64,000 bases of DNA from Pieris napi (GCF_905475465.1 NC_062240.1:11485001-11549000), one strand, 5' to 3'; positions 32,299 to 43,270 are shown, counted from the first letter of the stretch. Program-made: numbers and translations. Notes: generated by a model not told the origin, from the letters alone.

Positions 32299-32302
32299 TA
32301 GA

Positions 32303-32852
32303 TAATCCCTTTTTCCTATAGAACATAGGTCTGGTTTTGTTAAAATTACAGTCCCGATTTAGTTGTTAAGACAACCATCAGAAATCGTGGACTTTTTGGA
32401 CTGAGCGGAGTTGAAAACAGACAAAACATATTCTACATTACTTAACTTTGAACTCAATTGTAAAAGATAATTAAATATTTCAATTTAAGTGTCCAATAAA
32501 AGGAAACACTTCGATCGTAAAGAAGCAATCAAATTGTAACTTACATGAAAAGCAAAATTCCTAATTATGGTTGACTGAACGATCTCCATGAAGTCGTAAA
32601 GTGAGGAATCTTAGAGTGTTCCTTCTCAGTTGCTAATAAGGCAGTTGAGTGGAAAAAGGGCCAACTGGAGTCACATAAAAACTTTTTGTTAAAATATAAT
32701 ATGTAAACTAAACAACCTGAAAAAAGGTTACAGCTTTGTTTAACTAAATAAACAATAGAATCTTATCCCAAGCTGTACAATTGAACAAGCTGTACATAGG
32801 AATAATATAAAATGACAATTTGTTTGCTTCTTTACTCAAATTCAAAATATCT
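32303..32852. other. No gene seen
   Basis: AT-rich, nothing recognised. Confidence 0.35.
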
Positions 32853-33100
32853 TTATTCATATAGGTAGGTACACTTATGAATCGTTAAAAAGAAGTTAAA
32901 TTAATTGTAAATTTACATTTACTACCAGTTCGCAAGTCAAGGGCGTAGGTAGAGCGGGTAAGAAGAACTGGCAAGAAACTTTCCGCCACTCTTTTTAATC
33001 GACAAGTTTTTTGTTTGTTTCGTTGTAAGCAGCTGCAACCATTGCACAATGTTCCACATGACACCTTAAGTAATAAATCATAATAAAATATATTAAAAAC
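32853..33100 (-). repeat. Repeat E
   Basis: On plus: TCAAAATATCTTTATTCATA tail, ACTACCAGTTCGCAAGTC, AAGGGCGTAGG, AGAAGAACTGGCAAGAAAC, CGCCACTCTTTTTAATCG, GCTGCAACCATTGC, TGTTCCACATGACACC. Confidence 0.65.
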
Positions 33101-33905
33101 AAAGATTTATTACAATTTCAGACACAAATATATTTCAAAGCAATAATAATTATACATAATTTTGTAATAAGAAATAAAATTCATTAAACGTTAAATCGTT
33201 TCAATTTCTATCACGTTGAAAATCTAAAATATTATTTGTTAATTAATTGTTTCTTGCTAGTTAACAGATATTTCAATATCTTTACTAAGATTTATATTAA
33301 AGTAATTGTAGTTAACGTTTAAAAGCTTACTTCAAATACATATATTAAATTGTTGACTACTCAACGTAGAATTCTGAATTCGTGCCCTTTTGTTGTGATG
33401 TTCATTCTGTCTAGCTTCTACCCATATTAAAGTTACGAGTACTAACGAGCTTAAAATGTTAAATTCTGTTTACTAAATGTTAATAATCTGTGGTCAATTC
33501 TTTGATTTTAAATGAAAAGTATGTTTTGTACTTTGAATAAATCAAATCAATTAGTAAAAAGAAAAGGTTTAAGCAAATTTCTAAATTATATATATTCTAT
33601 AATATCTCACTCTTCATGTTGATAGCGTTGTGCTCAAAGAACTAAGCGTAATTTTACCGAACAATTTTTGAAGGAGTTGTAGAATTACACTATAGTAACA
33701 TGCTTTAAAAATTTACCAAAATGAATTTCGTTTGTTACCTAAAAAAATACTTTGTAAGTACCAAAACCCCTCCCAAAGTGAGACTCAAAGTTGACTTATT
33801 ACGATTATAACAATTTAGTTATATAAGACACATACACTATATAATAATAATACAACACAGTTTTTTATTTAATCTCTTTATGTAATTTGTCGAACTATTT
33901 TTCTA
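33101..33905. other. No gene seen
   Basis: Very AT-rich, no recognised repeat. Confidence 0.35.
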
Positions 33906-34142
33906 GTGTTGCCCTAGTGACTTCAGCGTGCGACTCTCATCCCTGAGGTCGTAGGTTCGATCCCCGGCTGTGCACCAATGGACTTTCTATGTGCGCATTT
34001 AACATTCGCTCCAACGGTAAAACCGGCTAGCCGAATACAAAAAGTCGACGGCGTGTGTCAGACACAGGAGGCTGATCACCTACTTGCCTATTAGATTGAC
34101 AAATTATCATGTACAGAAATCTGAGGCCTTGACCTAAAAAGG
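33906..34142 (+). mobile_element. SINE-S
   Basis: AGTGTTGCCCTAGTGACTTC, GTTCGATCCCCGGC, CACCAATGGACTTTC, AAAAAGTCGACGGCG, GGCTGATCACCTACTTGCC. Part of the GAAGGAAAACATC block is deleted. Confidence 0.88.
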
Positions 34143-34717
34143 TTAAAATTATTTTCATATAGCAAGTTTTATTTGTGCGAATTAAGAGCAATTCACGTGG
34201 ATTTCTACCGTTGGTCACTGTACGTGGTAGGCAATCCAATTAATAAGCAAACCTTTCGTATTCGCTGTGAATATCGAATGTTTGTGCCGCAACTCGGCCA
34301 ATCAAATAAAATATTCATATTATAACGTTTTCATACACGATTGCAACACATGCCACGCGCGACATTTAAATGGTTTTCCGATCCATCGAATTCGTGCTTT
34401 GAACTGTACTTAAAATTCTCGAAACTGTTTTATTAACTTTCATAATTATATATCTACGAAGAACGCTATAAGCTTTCATCAGCAGATAAGAAAGAACAGG
34501 GAAAAACCCTTTAGTCAAATTTGTATTTATTTAGACGGAGCCTATTTTTTTCCTTGCGGGTTCTAATCAAGCTCCTGCTTTGGAATATGATTGGGATCGC
34601 TTCTTTCCCTATAAGGGGAAGGTGATTAAATTAAAAGCAATGTGAATTTGTAGCGTGGGCGCGTATTTAGAACATAAGTTTGACAACAATTATATATAAC
34701 TTATTATTTTGACATTA
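34143..34717. other. No gene seen
   Basis: No recognised element; minus frame 34027-34239 is a SINE shadow. Confidence 0.35.
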
Positions 34718-35151
34718 CTAGCGGCCCCCGCGAATTTCGTATCTATTTAATACCTAGCCTATCTTTTTAGTACATTACTAACATGGAACATTTTGCTATG
34801 CTACCCCAGAGACTGATCTGGAATGATAACTTTTTAGGTTTTTCTGTGATTTTTCTATATATCAATCTCAGAGTTCAAGTTATTAGTTCTTAGAGATCGC
34901 AGAGGGTGGATGAAAATTAAGGGTTGTAAGTTTTTTTGTATGATGTATCATAAAAAAATAAAAACAAAAATTATTGTCGAAAAATAATTTTTGGGTGGAC
35001 ACTGGACAACCCTTATCACTTAGGGGTTTGAAAAATAGATAGTAGCCGATTCTCAGACTTACTGAATATGCATTAAAAAATCATAAGAATAAGTCGAGCC
35101 GTTTCGGAGGAGTATGGGAACGAACATTGTGACAGGAGAAATATATAGTGA
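34718..35151 (-). mobile_element. Helitron H1, full-length non-autonomous
   Basis: Plus-strand left end CTAGCGGCCCCCGCGAATTT (the 3' CTAG end on minus). The body has ACATGGAACATTTTGCTATG and GGAGGAGTATGGGAACGAAC. The right end ATATATAGTGA gives a minus-strand TCACTATATATTTC 5' end. About 434 bases, no ORF. Confidence 0.65.
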
Positions 35152-36126
35152 TGTTAATGTTCTTATAATATGACATTTGCATGCCTATTTCTATATGGCT
35201 GATTGTGCGGATTTTTGTAATTAACCATGTAATTGTACTAATATCTTTGCAAATAAACGATATATTTTAATGTACTTAGTGTTGTATTGTGTACATAAAT
35301 GTATGTAATCAATGAAGGTTTATGTTTTTTTAATTTTCAGTTATTTTGATCTTAGCTATACTACATTTAGCAATGAAAGAGTATTGTAATATGTATATTA
35401 TGTTTATTAATAATAATAGTTTAAAGAAAGTACATATTACTAACATATGTTGTGTTTTAGGTCCTAAGAAACCTTTCCCAAGAGTTTATATTCACGGAAT
35501 GCAGTACTAGGTTTTCCCACGAACCATGTGCGGACATGTTAGAGAACCCATATAATCTGAATTTAACTATATGAAGATCTAATACATAAGGGATCTTATT
35601 ACGTTGGTGTTGTCGTAGAAAATAATATAAATGGCGACTTGATTTCCCTCAAGATTACCTCAATGACGGTAAAAAATAAAACACATTTCTTCTTTTGTTT
35701 CAATTTTTACCATATTTATTATGGTAGATTAACTTTGTAACTTGAAGTATTCCGGCAATAAACTTTCATCTAAAGGTTGTCGATTTTAATTTTACGCAAG
35801 TTATGTAACTTAACGATAGTTAAATATTAGTTAATAATAAAAATGTTAATGTCTTACACTTGAAGCTAGTAAATTGTAAAACGTCAGTTTAGGTACTGAT
35901 AAATAAGCGTTTTAGTTCTTCATACATTCATAAGTTGTCAAGAAGATCAAGTGGAATATGTAAATGAGTATATCTATCTAGGCCATCTAATAGCTAATAA
36001 AGAATGCATTTGCAAGTAACTGGACGTATTTGTAATAAAAGATATACTTGGAAAAGATACTGGTCACTGTCAGAAGTAATGAAAAACAGGAACTTGAAAA
36101 TGTTTTACAAGAGAAAAGACTTTGAT
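35152..36126. other. Unassigned; contains a candidate terminal exon
   Basis: AT-rich apart from 35460-35620. An AATAAAACA polyadenylation-like signal lies near 35675. Confidence 0.35.
35461..35574 (+). CDS. Candidate terminal exon of an unidentified gene
   Basis: A strong 3' splice-site context precedes it: a perfect TACTAAC branch-point-like heptamer at 35438-35444, a T-rich stretch and TTTTAG ending at 35460. From there one frame is open for 37 codons (VLRNLSQEFIFTEC ... LENPYNLNLTI) to TGA at 35572. Another frame gives GPKKPFPRVYIHGMQY then stop. No family is recognised for either, no upstream exon could be linked, and the composition is only mildly richer than the surroundings. Treat as a weak candidate. 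Confidence 0.18.
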   Translation, partial: VLRNLSQEFIFTECSTRFSHEPCADMLENPYNLNLTI

Positions 36127-36207
36127 GCCTGCCTTGCGATTCTCTAACTCACTTTTCGAACTCACACAGCGGTTTTCACAGCGGCGGTCGCGCTCAAATC
36201 AGTCACT
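36127..36207. repeat. Single arm of the palindromic element at 40827
   Basis: TGCGATTCTCTAACTCACTT, CGAACTCACACAGCGGTTTT, CGGCGGTCGCGCTCAAATCA: about 80 bases closely similar to the 107-base arm at 40827-40933. No second arm is present nearby. Confidence 0.65.
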
Positions 36208-36984
36208 CAAATATTGCATCTGTGATAATTTTAGAGTTTCATTATGCGTAACAAAATTTTCTTTCGTTCTCTCTGTTACAGAAAAAAACAGTAAATCTTC
36301 ATTCATAGTGTTCCAGAATCTGTATAACATTTAACTTGCCTACAACAACGATACATTCAACGCCATTGCTCGAGAGAGTTTGCTTTAGACTGTATTTTAC
36401 GCTTTTAGGTCAATATATGTAAATATTTATAATCCTTTATATAAAATAGTGTACTATTTGGCTTTATTTTATTATTACCACAGGTTCTGGTCATTGAAAT
36501 AAACGTAAACTGATTTAAACTGTGGTTTATTATGGTAACCCCGCAGGCACACTGCCCGGGACCGCATTATTACGTAGTGTAAGCATTTACTTTTAAATGG
36601 TAATTTAAATGAGTATAAACCCTTTGTATAGCAGATTTAGAAATGATTTTGTCGTTTTACATAGCTTCGCTTAGGATTTTAGAATATGATTTTGTCGTTT
36701 TACGCAATTTTATTTAGTTTGTTTTAAAGGAATTAAGTATGTTGTATATATCATAAATTATTACGGAGGCAACGGGCGTACTTTTTGCTAAAAAACGATC
36801 TCTTTCAAGCAAGGAAAGAGAAATACTAAGGATAAAGTGCATAAATTAAGCAGTGTTGGCTTATTCTATTTTCTACCTATAAAACATAATTAAAATATAT
36901 ATCTTATGTAGCCCTCAAGGTATTACTACTAATATTAGTGAGAAACAAAGCCTTGTTTTTAGTTCTTGGAGTTGATTGCAGATC
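36208..36984. other. No gene seen
   Basis: AT-rich; ATGATTTTGTCGTTTTAC occurs twice (near 36642 and 36687), a small local duplication. Confidence 0.4.
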
Positions 36985-37297
36985 TGACTTGGTTTTTAAA
37001 CCCAAAAAATTGTATTTTTATATTTTAGATATTTGTTTTTGTTTTTATTTTGTTATGATACAACATACAAAAATACATACAACCCTTAATTTTCACCCCT
37101 CTACGATCAACCCCTATTTTTTATTTTTAAAATCTTGAATTCTGAGGTTTATATAGAGAAAAACCTAAAAAGTTTTCATTCCAGAAAACTGAACAGTCTC
37201 TGGGGTAGCATAGCAAAATGTTCCATTTTGGTATGTACTAAAAAGATAGGCTAAGTAAAATCACATTAAGGAGAAACGAAGTTCGCGGGGTAGCTAG
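36985..37297 (+). mobile_element. Helitron H1, 3' part
   Basis: AAATACATACAACCCTTAAT, CTCTACGATCAACCCC, ACAGTCTCTGGGGTAGCATA, GAGAAACGAAGTTCGCGGGG, ending GTAGCTAG (37297) before T. The 5' end is missing. Confidence 0.65.
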
Positions 37298-37796
37298 TAA
37301 CTTACGCATATAATTTTTTGTCACAAATCATAAAATAAAACACTTCTGACCTAACCTAAACTGCAATTGGCGTTGCGCAATTACCATTATGATTGTTAAA
37401 TAACGTCATTAAGCGAATTTAATACCTTTTAAAGGGGTACCGTATTATTTTTATCAGCACCTATGACAAGTCGCAACGCAACAAAGGGAATGAAGTGTAA
37501 GCATTAAATTGAATACGATATCGACACATGTATATTGAAAAGTTACGAGCAGCTTAAGTCTAGTACCATCGGAAGGTCCAATAACGTCAAAGGGTAGGAT
37601 AACGATGGTTCAAAGTTTTAATTAAACAGTGACATCTGTTCAGACCGTTCCCAACACGACAATTATTGTTGCGAGACACAAAAACACACATTGGTCGAAG
37701 ATACAGGGCTGTATCTAGGTATTGTAGGGCCCTAATTTTATTTGTCTTGTATCCAACTTTTTAAAAGATACGCTTTACTGGATTTTTTATTTTTTT
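37298..37796. other. No gene seen
   Basis: No recognised element. Confidence 0.35.
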
Positions 37797-38080
37797 TTAA
37801 TACTAAACGATTTTTTTCACAGAAAGAAGGACAAAGGGGCTCAGCTGATGTTAAGTGACACCGTCAAGGTGAAAGGTTAAAGGTTGGAGGACTCTCACTA
37901 GGTCCTGTGTGCGTAAAGTCTTGGCTAACTAAGGCAGCCTAGCTCCTTCCAGAAGTCTCCAGGGCACTTCACAGGCATAACGGAGCGACCTCACAGGCAT
38001 AACGTACGAAGATTTCTGTACGTTGGTTAGCCACAGCCACGCATTCCACGACTACGTGGGTGCACTTCCTCTGCGCTGAA
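37797..38080 (-). pseudogene. LINE-B C-terminal fragment with a LINE-A-like tail
   Basis: 37797-37860 carries GCTCAGCTGATGTTAAGTGA, a LINE-A-type 3' end. 37900-38080 carries CTTCCAGAAGTCTCC, GGGCACTTCACAGGC, GAGCGACCTCAC, TTAGCCACAGCC and CGACTACGTGGGTG, antisense to the cysteine/histidine segment of LINE-B seen at 52238-52522. No intact frame. Confidence 0.55.
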
Positions 38081-38107
38081 ACAGCTAATACTAAAACCGT
38101 CATGGAC

Positions 38108-38287
38108 ACTTTCTATGCCAGAAAGTTCGCGAGTTCGTTGCCAGCCTTTTAAGAATTTATCCGCTCTTTTCTTGAAAGACCCGAAGTCGAATTGGTGGTG
38201 GGCAGCTGGTTACACATAGTGGTGGTGCGCAGCAACAACTGCCTTAAATAACGTTCAATTATGGAACGACGGACGAGGTGATACGGG
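38108..38287 (-). mobile_element. LINE-A 3' end
   Basis: GCGAGTTCGTTGCCAGCC, CGCTCTTTTCTTGAAAGACC, GGGCAGCTGGTTACACATAG, TGGAACGACGGACG. 5'-truncated minus copy. Confidence 0.7.
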
Positions 38288-38302
38288 TTACTACTACTAC
38301 TG

Positions 38303-38403
38303 GTGGTTACTACTTGCCCATTCGATTGACAAATGATCAAGAAACAGATTCAGAAATCTGAGACCCAGGCCTAAAAGAGGTGGTAGCGCCACTTATTTAT
38401 TTA
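38303..38403 (+). mobile_element. SINE-S 3' half
   Basis: ACTACTTGCCCATTCGATTG, ATGATCAAGAAACAGATTC, GTAGCGCCACTTATTTATTT. Confidence 0.75.
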
Positions 38404-38820
38404 CATATTAAAAGGCGTCAGACTGGTATAACAGTGTAATTAGAAAAATACATTTTGAATACGTCCCTGGCAGTGCGTTATTGTATCTAGTCCAGAGCTA
38501 TTTGCTTTTCAACCCCCGTTATTGCTTTATGAGGCCGAGATGCAAATCTATGTTCATCCATCAGCTATGATAAACACGTGTTATGATAGACAAACATTAG
38601 TATTACATATTAGGTTATATTTCAGTAATTAAGAGTGTTAAAGTAGTGACTTTTCCAACACATACAGTTTGAACTCTAGGCTTGTTTAACTCTTCATTAC
38701 TAGTGTTTGTCCTGAAATAACGGATACATCCACTCGCTGCGTACATACTGATCTGTCCTTGGTTTGTGTCAGGGCATTCGGGATGTTTAAACCCACGATT
38801 CAATCATGTTGGTCTTCTTC
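38404..38820. other. No gene seen
   Basis: Minus frame 38615-38803 unsupported. Confidence 0.3.
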
Positions 38821-38990
38821 TTATAGTGCCATCTCCTTACGAAGGTTGGCGATCATCATGGCTACTTAAATATTGGATGACGCGCTTCTGAACAATGACC
38901 TGGTGCTTTCACCAAACCATTGTCTAAGATTCTTCAACCAAGACGTGCGTCTGAGGCCAGGTCTCCTTCTACTTGCCACTTCACCTTGAA
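38821..38990 (-). pseudogene. LINE reverse transcriptase ORF C-terminus
   Basis: Minus frame ending at about 38828: RRRPGLRRTSWLKNLRQWFG, then STRSLFRSAS, one in-frame TAA, then VAMMIANLRKEMAL. The R-R-x-S-W-L-K-N-L-R-x-W-[FY] ... A-M-M-I-A-N-[LV]-R pattern is the recurrent end of an insect LINE RT ORF. It is distinct from LINE-A and LINE-B. Confidence 0.6.
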
Positions 38991-39176
38991 TGATTAGTTA
39001 AAGGAGTATTTTTTGGTGTTATGTATCATGTTGACGGTTGGTGGAACCCTCCCTAGCTGGTCGGTAAGACAACCCAATATGGTCAAAACTAAACACCGGT
39101 TTTTAAGCGATGGTGAACAGCTTACAGAACTTAACAAGTTAACACTTGTTAGATGATATACGACATATAAATAAAA

Positions 39177-39437
39177 GAGCAGTGGCTAGTGGCTTCAGCG
39201 TACGACCCTCAAACCTGAGGTCGTAGGTTCGACTTTCTTTCTATCTGCGCATTTTAACATTTGCTCTAACGGTGAAGGAAAACATCGTGAGGAAACCGAC
39301 ATATCTAACACAAAAAGTCGACGGTGTGTGTCAGGCACTGGAGGCTGATCACCTACTTGCCTATTAGATTTAAAAATGATCATGAAACAGATTCAGAAAC
39401 CTGAGGCCAAGACCTAAAGAGGTTGTAGCGCCACTCA
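39177..39437 (+). mobile_element. SINE-S
   Basis: GAGCAGTGGCTAGTGGCTTC, CTGAGGTCGTAGGTTCGAC, GGTGAAGGAAAACATCGTGA, AAAAAGTCGACGGTG, GGCTGATCACCTACTTGCC, GTAGCGCCACTCATTT. About 25 bases around CCCCGGCTGTGCACC are lost. Confidence 0.9.
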
Positions 39438-40199
39438 TTTTAGATGATAAATTAGATCATTACATATAGGCCTTCCTGTGTTTAAAAACTTAACAAAAGC
39501 TAATATTTCACAACGATATTGGCAAAATACAATATGGATTTTATTTGAACATTACAATATTTTTCATAAAAGCTTGCTCCAATCAGCAGATTTGAATTTA
39601 AGTGAACCGTGCCCTGAAATATCGAGAAATATAAATAGCACTTATTGGCATCAAACCAGCCATAAAAATCACTACTCGACTATCCATTGTGCCTGTACTT
39701 TTGCATTTTATTTTTAAAATGTTGCTTCGTTTTAAATGCGTCCTGTATTTGTATTTATAGAAATTCGGGTTAATTAGTTGGTAGACCATACATTGGTAAA
39801 ATTATTTGCGAATTCTATATTAATTTAAACAAAAGGGATAATATTTGAGCATCTATTTTGGCTTTTATCTATTCGTTCATAAATTTCTCGGAAACTAAAA
39901 TTTATATTGAGATGATGTTTTTTTGATTTAATAGTGTACGGAAGTTACATCCAAAAACAAATGGTAGTTTTTGAGACATGGGTATCCGCGATAGGATAAT
40001 GTATAATATAGTATAAATTATATAGTAATAAAATATATGTATAATGTATAATATAGTATAAATTATATAGTAATAAATTACTAAATTCAGTTGACAGGTA
40101 ATTAGTATCTGTTTTAAAATAAATTTTCTAGTACAATAACGTTAAAATATGGATATTTTTCATAACCATTAATATTTTTTATATTCGTTATATAATATA
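39438..40199. other. No gene seen; short tandem duplication
   Basis: A 35-base AT-rich segment (AATGTATAATATAGTATAAA...) occurs at 39998-40032 and 40043-40077, a 45-base period. Frames 39478-39717 (+) and 39598-39789 (-) are unsupported. Confidence 0.45.
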
Positions 40200-40362
40200 A
40201 CGGGGTAACCGGGCAGGAGGCTCACCTGATGTTAAGTCCCCCGCCCACGAACATTCACATTCCAGGAGGCCGGCCTTTTAAGAATTGGTACGTTCTTCTC
40301 TTGAAGGAATTGAATTGGTACGTTCTCTCCTTAAGTCGAATTGGTATGGAAGTACTTTAGTG
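40200..40362 (-). mobile_element. LINE-A 3' end
   Basis: CCGGGCAGGAGGCTCACCTG, GCCGGCCTTTTAAGAATTGG, TTCTCTTGAAGGA, with a local GAATTGGTACGTTCT duplication near 40280-40330. Confidence 0.7.
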
Positions 40363-40826
40363 AATAAAATCTGCACGGCGTACAGCCGGTGTATTGTTAG
40401 TGCCCCGTCTTTAAGCCCTCAAGAAAATGGCACTCGTGCCCCCATATTTGTTTTTATTGTAATCTGTGTATTATTTGTATTTTGTAGTGTAGTGGTTAAT
40501 CTAGAGAATATTTAAGATTATAGGAATTAGTAAACATGATAATAGATAATATTATTTTAAATGCAAAAAAACGTTATTATTTTTACAATTTTAACATTCC
40601 AGAATTCCGATTCGGGGAAGGATGGAATCCTATCTGACTTTCTTTAATTCGCTGCGTCATCATTATCGTAAATAGGAGATATAACAAATTTATAACTATG
40701 TAGAGAAGTGGCAACAAATATAAATCTTTAAAACAAAATTCTTTCGTTTGTGCTATCTGAATAAAGGGATTATTAAATTAAGTGAAAAACAACGTACATT
40801 GTGTAATTCTATTCTCTGTTAGTGCA
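40363..40826. other. No gene seen
   Basis: AT-rich. Confidence 0.35.
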
Positions 40827-41069
40827 GCCCTGCGATTCTGTAACTCACTTCACGAACTCACACAGCGGTTTTCGCATCGGCGGTCGCTCTCAAATCAGTC
40901 GTGAAGCAGTCATTTTATGATTTGGCATTCTGAAAAGGTGGGATCTTGTTCTTTATTGTTTATCAGAATGCCAAATCATAAAATGACTGCTTCACGACTG
41001 ATTTGAGAGCGACCGCCGATGCGAAAACCGCTGTGTGAGTTCGTGAAGTGAGTTACAGAATCGCAGGGC
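40827..41069. repeat. Perfect palindrome: 107-bp arms, 29-base loop
   Basis: Left arm 40827-40933 begins GCCCTGCGATTCTGTAACTC. Right arm 40963-41069 ends GAGTTACAGAATCGCAGGGC. I compared them base by base and they are identical as reverse complements over all 107 positions. The flanks share AGTGC (40821-40825 and 41070-41074), a possible duplication. A diverged single arm is at 36127. Perfect identity means the inversion is recent or maintained. It may be a fold-back MITE. Confidence 0.92.
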
Positions 41070-41460
41070 AGTGCTGATTGATACACATATATCATCGAAC
41101 GGTCGAAGCGACCGGTTCCCTTGCCTGTTTTACATAAAGGCAGCGCTGTGAGAATCGCAACAATTTTCCGGAACATTTCCGAGCGGGCTAACGAACGGAA
41201 ACGCAGGGGACGCGGCCAATTGGCGGATAAATGCACCTCAATTACTATATTGTGGCAACATTTTTCCTCCTAGATTTGTTCCGTAAAAGTTCGAGACTTG
41301 CTCGCTATTTAAATGACTGTAACGAGGAAAGTTGCGTTTATGGTTTACTGCGTTTATTAGCGTCCTTTGGCTTTTACTTACAATTTACTATGTTGTATGG
41401 TGACATTATTATTTCAGTTAATCATCAGTTGTGAGATAGGGAATGGAAAGATTTGTTTTT
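41070..41460. other. No gene seen
   Basis: A GC-richer stretch 41070-41230 directly adjoins the palindrome (GCAGCGCTGTGAGAATCGCA) and may belong to the same element. Confidence 0.35.
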
Positions 41461-41552
41461 ACAGCTTAAGCCTGCGAATGTCTTTCCTGAGGTTGTAGAT
41501 TCGATGGCATAAACCCAAAACCCGGCGTGTGTTACAGAAGGCTAATCGTCTA
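41461..41552 (+). mobile_element. SINE-S, highly degenerate
   Basis: CCTGAGGTTGTAGATTCGATG, ACCCAAAACCCGGCGTGTGT, AGAAGGCTAATCGTCTACT only. Confidence 0.5.
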
Positions 41553-41860
41553 CTAAAATCAAGGGCGTAGAACGGAAGAGAAGAACTGTGCAATAAATTC
41601 TCCGCCACTCTTTTTAATCGCCATGTTTTTTTGTTTCACACAACGTTTGTAAGGAGCTGCAACCATAACACCTTGTTCCACATGACATCTTAAGTAATAA
41701 ATAATAAATTAAAAACAAAGATATTTTGTCCTCTATCAGCAGGAGGCATGGTGAAATAGGAGCACATACTTACATTCTCGTGGGAGCAACACGAAAATAC
41801 ATAGTCGAAACAACTAACATCATTGCATACACGAATTTAAAGGAATCATGATTCTATCTT
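41553..41860 (-). repeat. Repeat E, long copy
   Basis: AATCAAGGGCGTAGAACGG, GAGAAGAACTGTGCAATAAA, CGCCACTCTTTTTAATCGCC, GGAGCTGCAACC, TGTTCCACATGACATC, CTATCAGCAGGAGGCATGG, TTCTCGTGGGAGCAACACG. Colinear in reverse with 19575-20073. Confidence 0.7.
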
Positions 41861-42211
41861 ATATGTAAAACTGTATTCGTAGCTCACAGAGTTGGTAAAG
41901 TTAGTCATTTTGATCTTGGAGTGTAACTATAAAATCATAATCCTTCATCAACTAAATTTGTAGTAAATTACAGCGTAATCTGTTTAGAATAAAGTTATAA
42001 TATCATCACTTTCATGACTCTCCTGGACTTGTAGTAGAGTCCTAGTAAGGTTTTAAAAATTAACCCAGTGTGGTTAACGCTTGGCGATTTTACTTAATCA
42101 TTATTATTATTTATTAAAACCTAAACATAACAATTCAATGTACAGTATTTACAATTTTCTGAACCTATATAGTAAAAATAAAAATATTAAAAAAATAAAA
42201 ATAAAACAAAT

Positions 42212-42430
42212 TTAAAGTTTGGTCCCTCTGGCAGTGTAGCAATAACGCTGGCAGCATTTGCTTACTGTATATGCGATACTTATTTGTTGAGCGAGGAAAG
42301 CACCAGCTCTGGGGACACCAGTACTATCTACCAGACACCAACTTAAATCTTTAACTAACGCCTGTGCACTTGAACCCCACGACCCAAGAGTTTCTACTAA
42401 AAAGGGAACAAAATCGAAGTAGGACGAAAG
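42212..42430 (-). pseudogene. LINE ORF C-terminal remnant
   Basis: An uninterrupted minus frame of about 70 codons ending at 42212: DFVPFLVETLGSWGS, ALVKDLSWCLVDSTGV, PRAGAFLAQQISIAYT. This V-P-x-x-V-E-[ST]-L-G-x-W ... F-L-x-Q-x-I-S-[IV]-A pattern is one I associate with the end of certain non-LTR RT-containing polyproteins in invertebrates. The upstream part is missing. Confidence 0.5.
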
Positions 42431-42972
42431 ACTCCTATATTTTTGAGCTGTTTATCATTATCATTAATTATAATATAGTTCTCTTCTTCGTCATTAGATT
42501 ATAACTTACGAAATAAAATAACTGTATTTCTGTGTTCTATGAACTTATATGGAATGGAAAAATCTATATAACGTTACAATTTTATTTGAGAAATTCGAGT
42601 AAAATATCCCCACATACGATCGGGTCATTACTTAGGTCCTCGAAGGCACGAACCAAGCTCACGTCGTCGTCCGTCGGTTGTTGACTAATGGTCAAATATT
42701 TCATGAAAATGGATTACATAACGTGTAAAGACCATTATTATATACGTTAAAATACGTGTATTAAATAATAATGATCGAATTTTTATAAGTAGATGAATTC
42801 TGTGTAACATATGTCGTGGATTTTTGGTACTAAAGTCTGTTTCTTAACGACATTTTTCTTCATTGTAGAAGAATCAACTGTTTATATAAAAAACGGGTTC
42901 TAACGTACGACCAGAACGGAGAGGAGTATGTGCTAATACTCCGCTTGTATCTTCTTTAGTTATAAAAAAACT
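42431..42972. other. No gene seen
   Basis: AT-rich. Confidence 0.35.
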
Positions 42973-43111
42973 CTTTTTTTTGTTTTATAGAACAGAGGGC
43001 AAACGGGCAGGAGGCTCACCTGATGTTAAGTGATACATGGACAATGCCTAAGGGCTCGAAAGGTGCCGGCCTTTTAAGAATTGTTACGCTCTTTTCTTGA
43101 AGGACCCTAAG
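42973..43111 (-). mobile_element. LINE-A 3' end, left half, split by the Pao element
   Basis: TAGAACAGAGGGCAAACGGG, AGGAGGCTCACCTGATGTTA, GTGCCGGCCTTTTAAGAATT, CTTTTCTTGAAGGACCCTAAG. It ends in CTAAG at 43107-43111, which is repeated at 48005-48009, where the rest of LINE-A resumes. Confidence 0.85.
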
Positions 43112-43254
43112 TGTTAAGGAGTTATAGTTGAGAATTGATCACTAATTGATTGAGGGTCTTGAATTAAATAAATGCAATAATAACACGTGCGAATCGTATG
43201 ACACTTTTATTTTAACTAAGTAAGAGTAGTGGACTGTATATACATATTTGGACA
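43112..43254 (-). repeat. LTR (3' LTR of the Pao element)
   Basis: 143 bases, TGTTAAGGAG...ATTTGGACA. It differs from the other LTR only by two single-base gaps, so the insertion is young. The ends are inverted TG...CA. Confidence 0.9.
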
Positions 43255-43270
43255 TGCCGCCCACCAAAGG
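43255..43270 (-). promoter_or_regulatory. Polypurine-tract-like sequence
   Basis: On minus, TTTGGTGGGCGGCA immediately precedes the 3' LTR, the position of the plus-strand primer in LTR elements. It is G-rich but not purely purine. Confidence 0.45.

Larger units (their letters stand above)
30539..32302 (-). mobile_element. Helitron H1 disrupted near its 5' end by a pogo-like element
   Basis: The 3' end CTAG (minus) is at 30539-30542 next to T. The body AACATGGAACATTTGCTATG, GATTGTAGAGGTCTGAAAAT and GGAGGAGTATGGGAACGAAC follows. The 5' end TCTAATATATAAAATTCTCG is interrupted after its first bases: TA at 30995-30996 and TA at 32299-32300 flank the insertion, and GA at 32301-32302 completes the terminal TC. 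Helitron length without the insert is about 460 bases. Confidence 0.7.
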
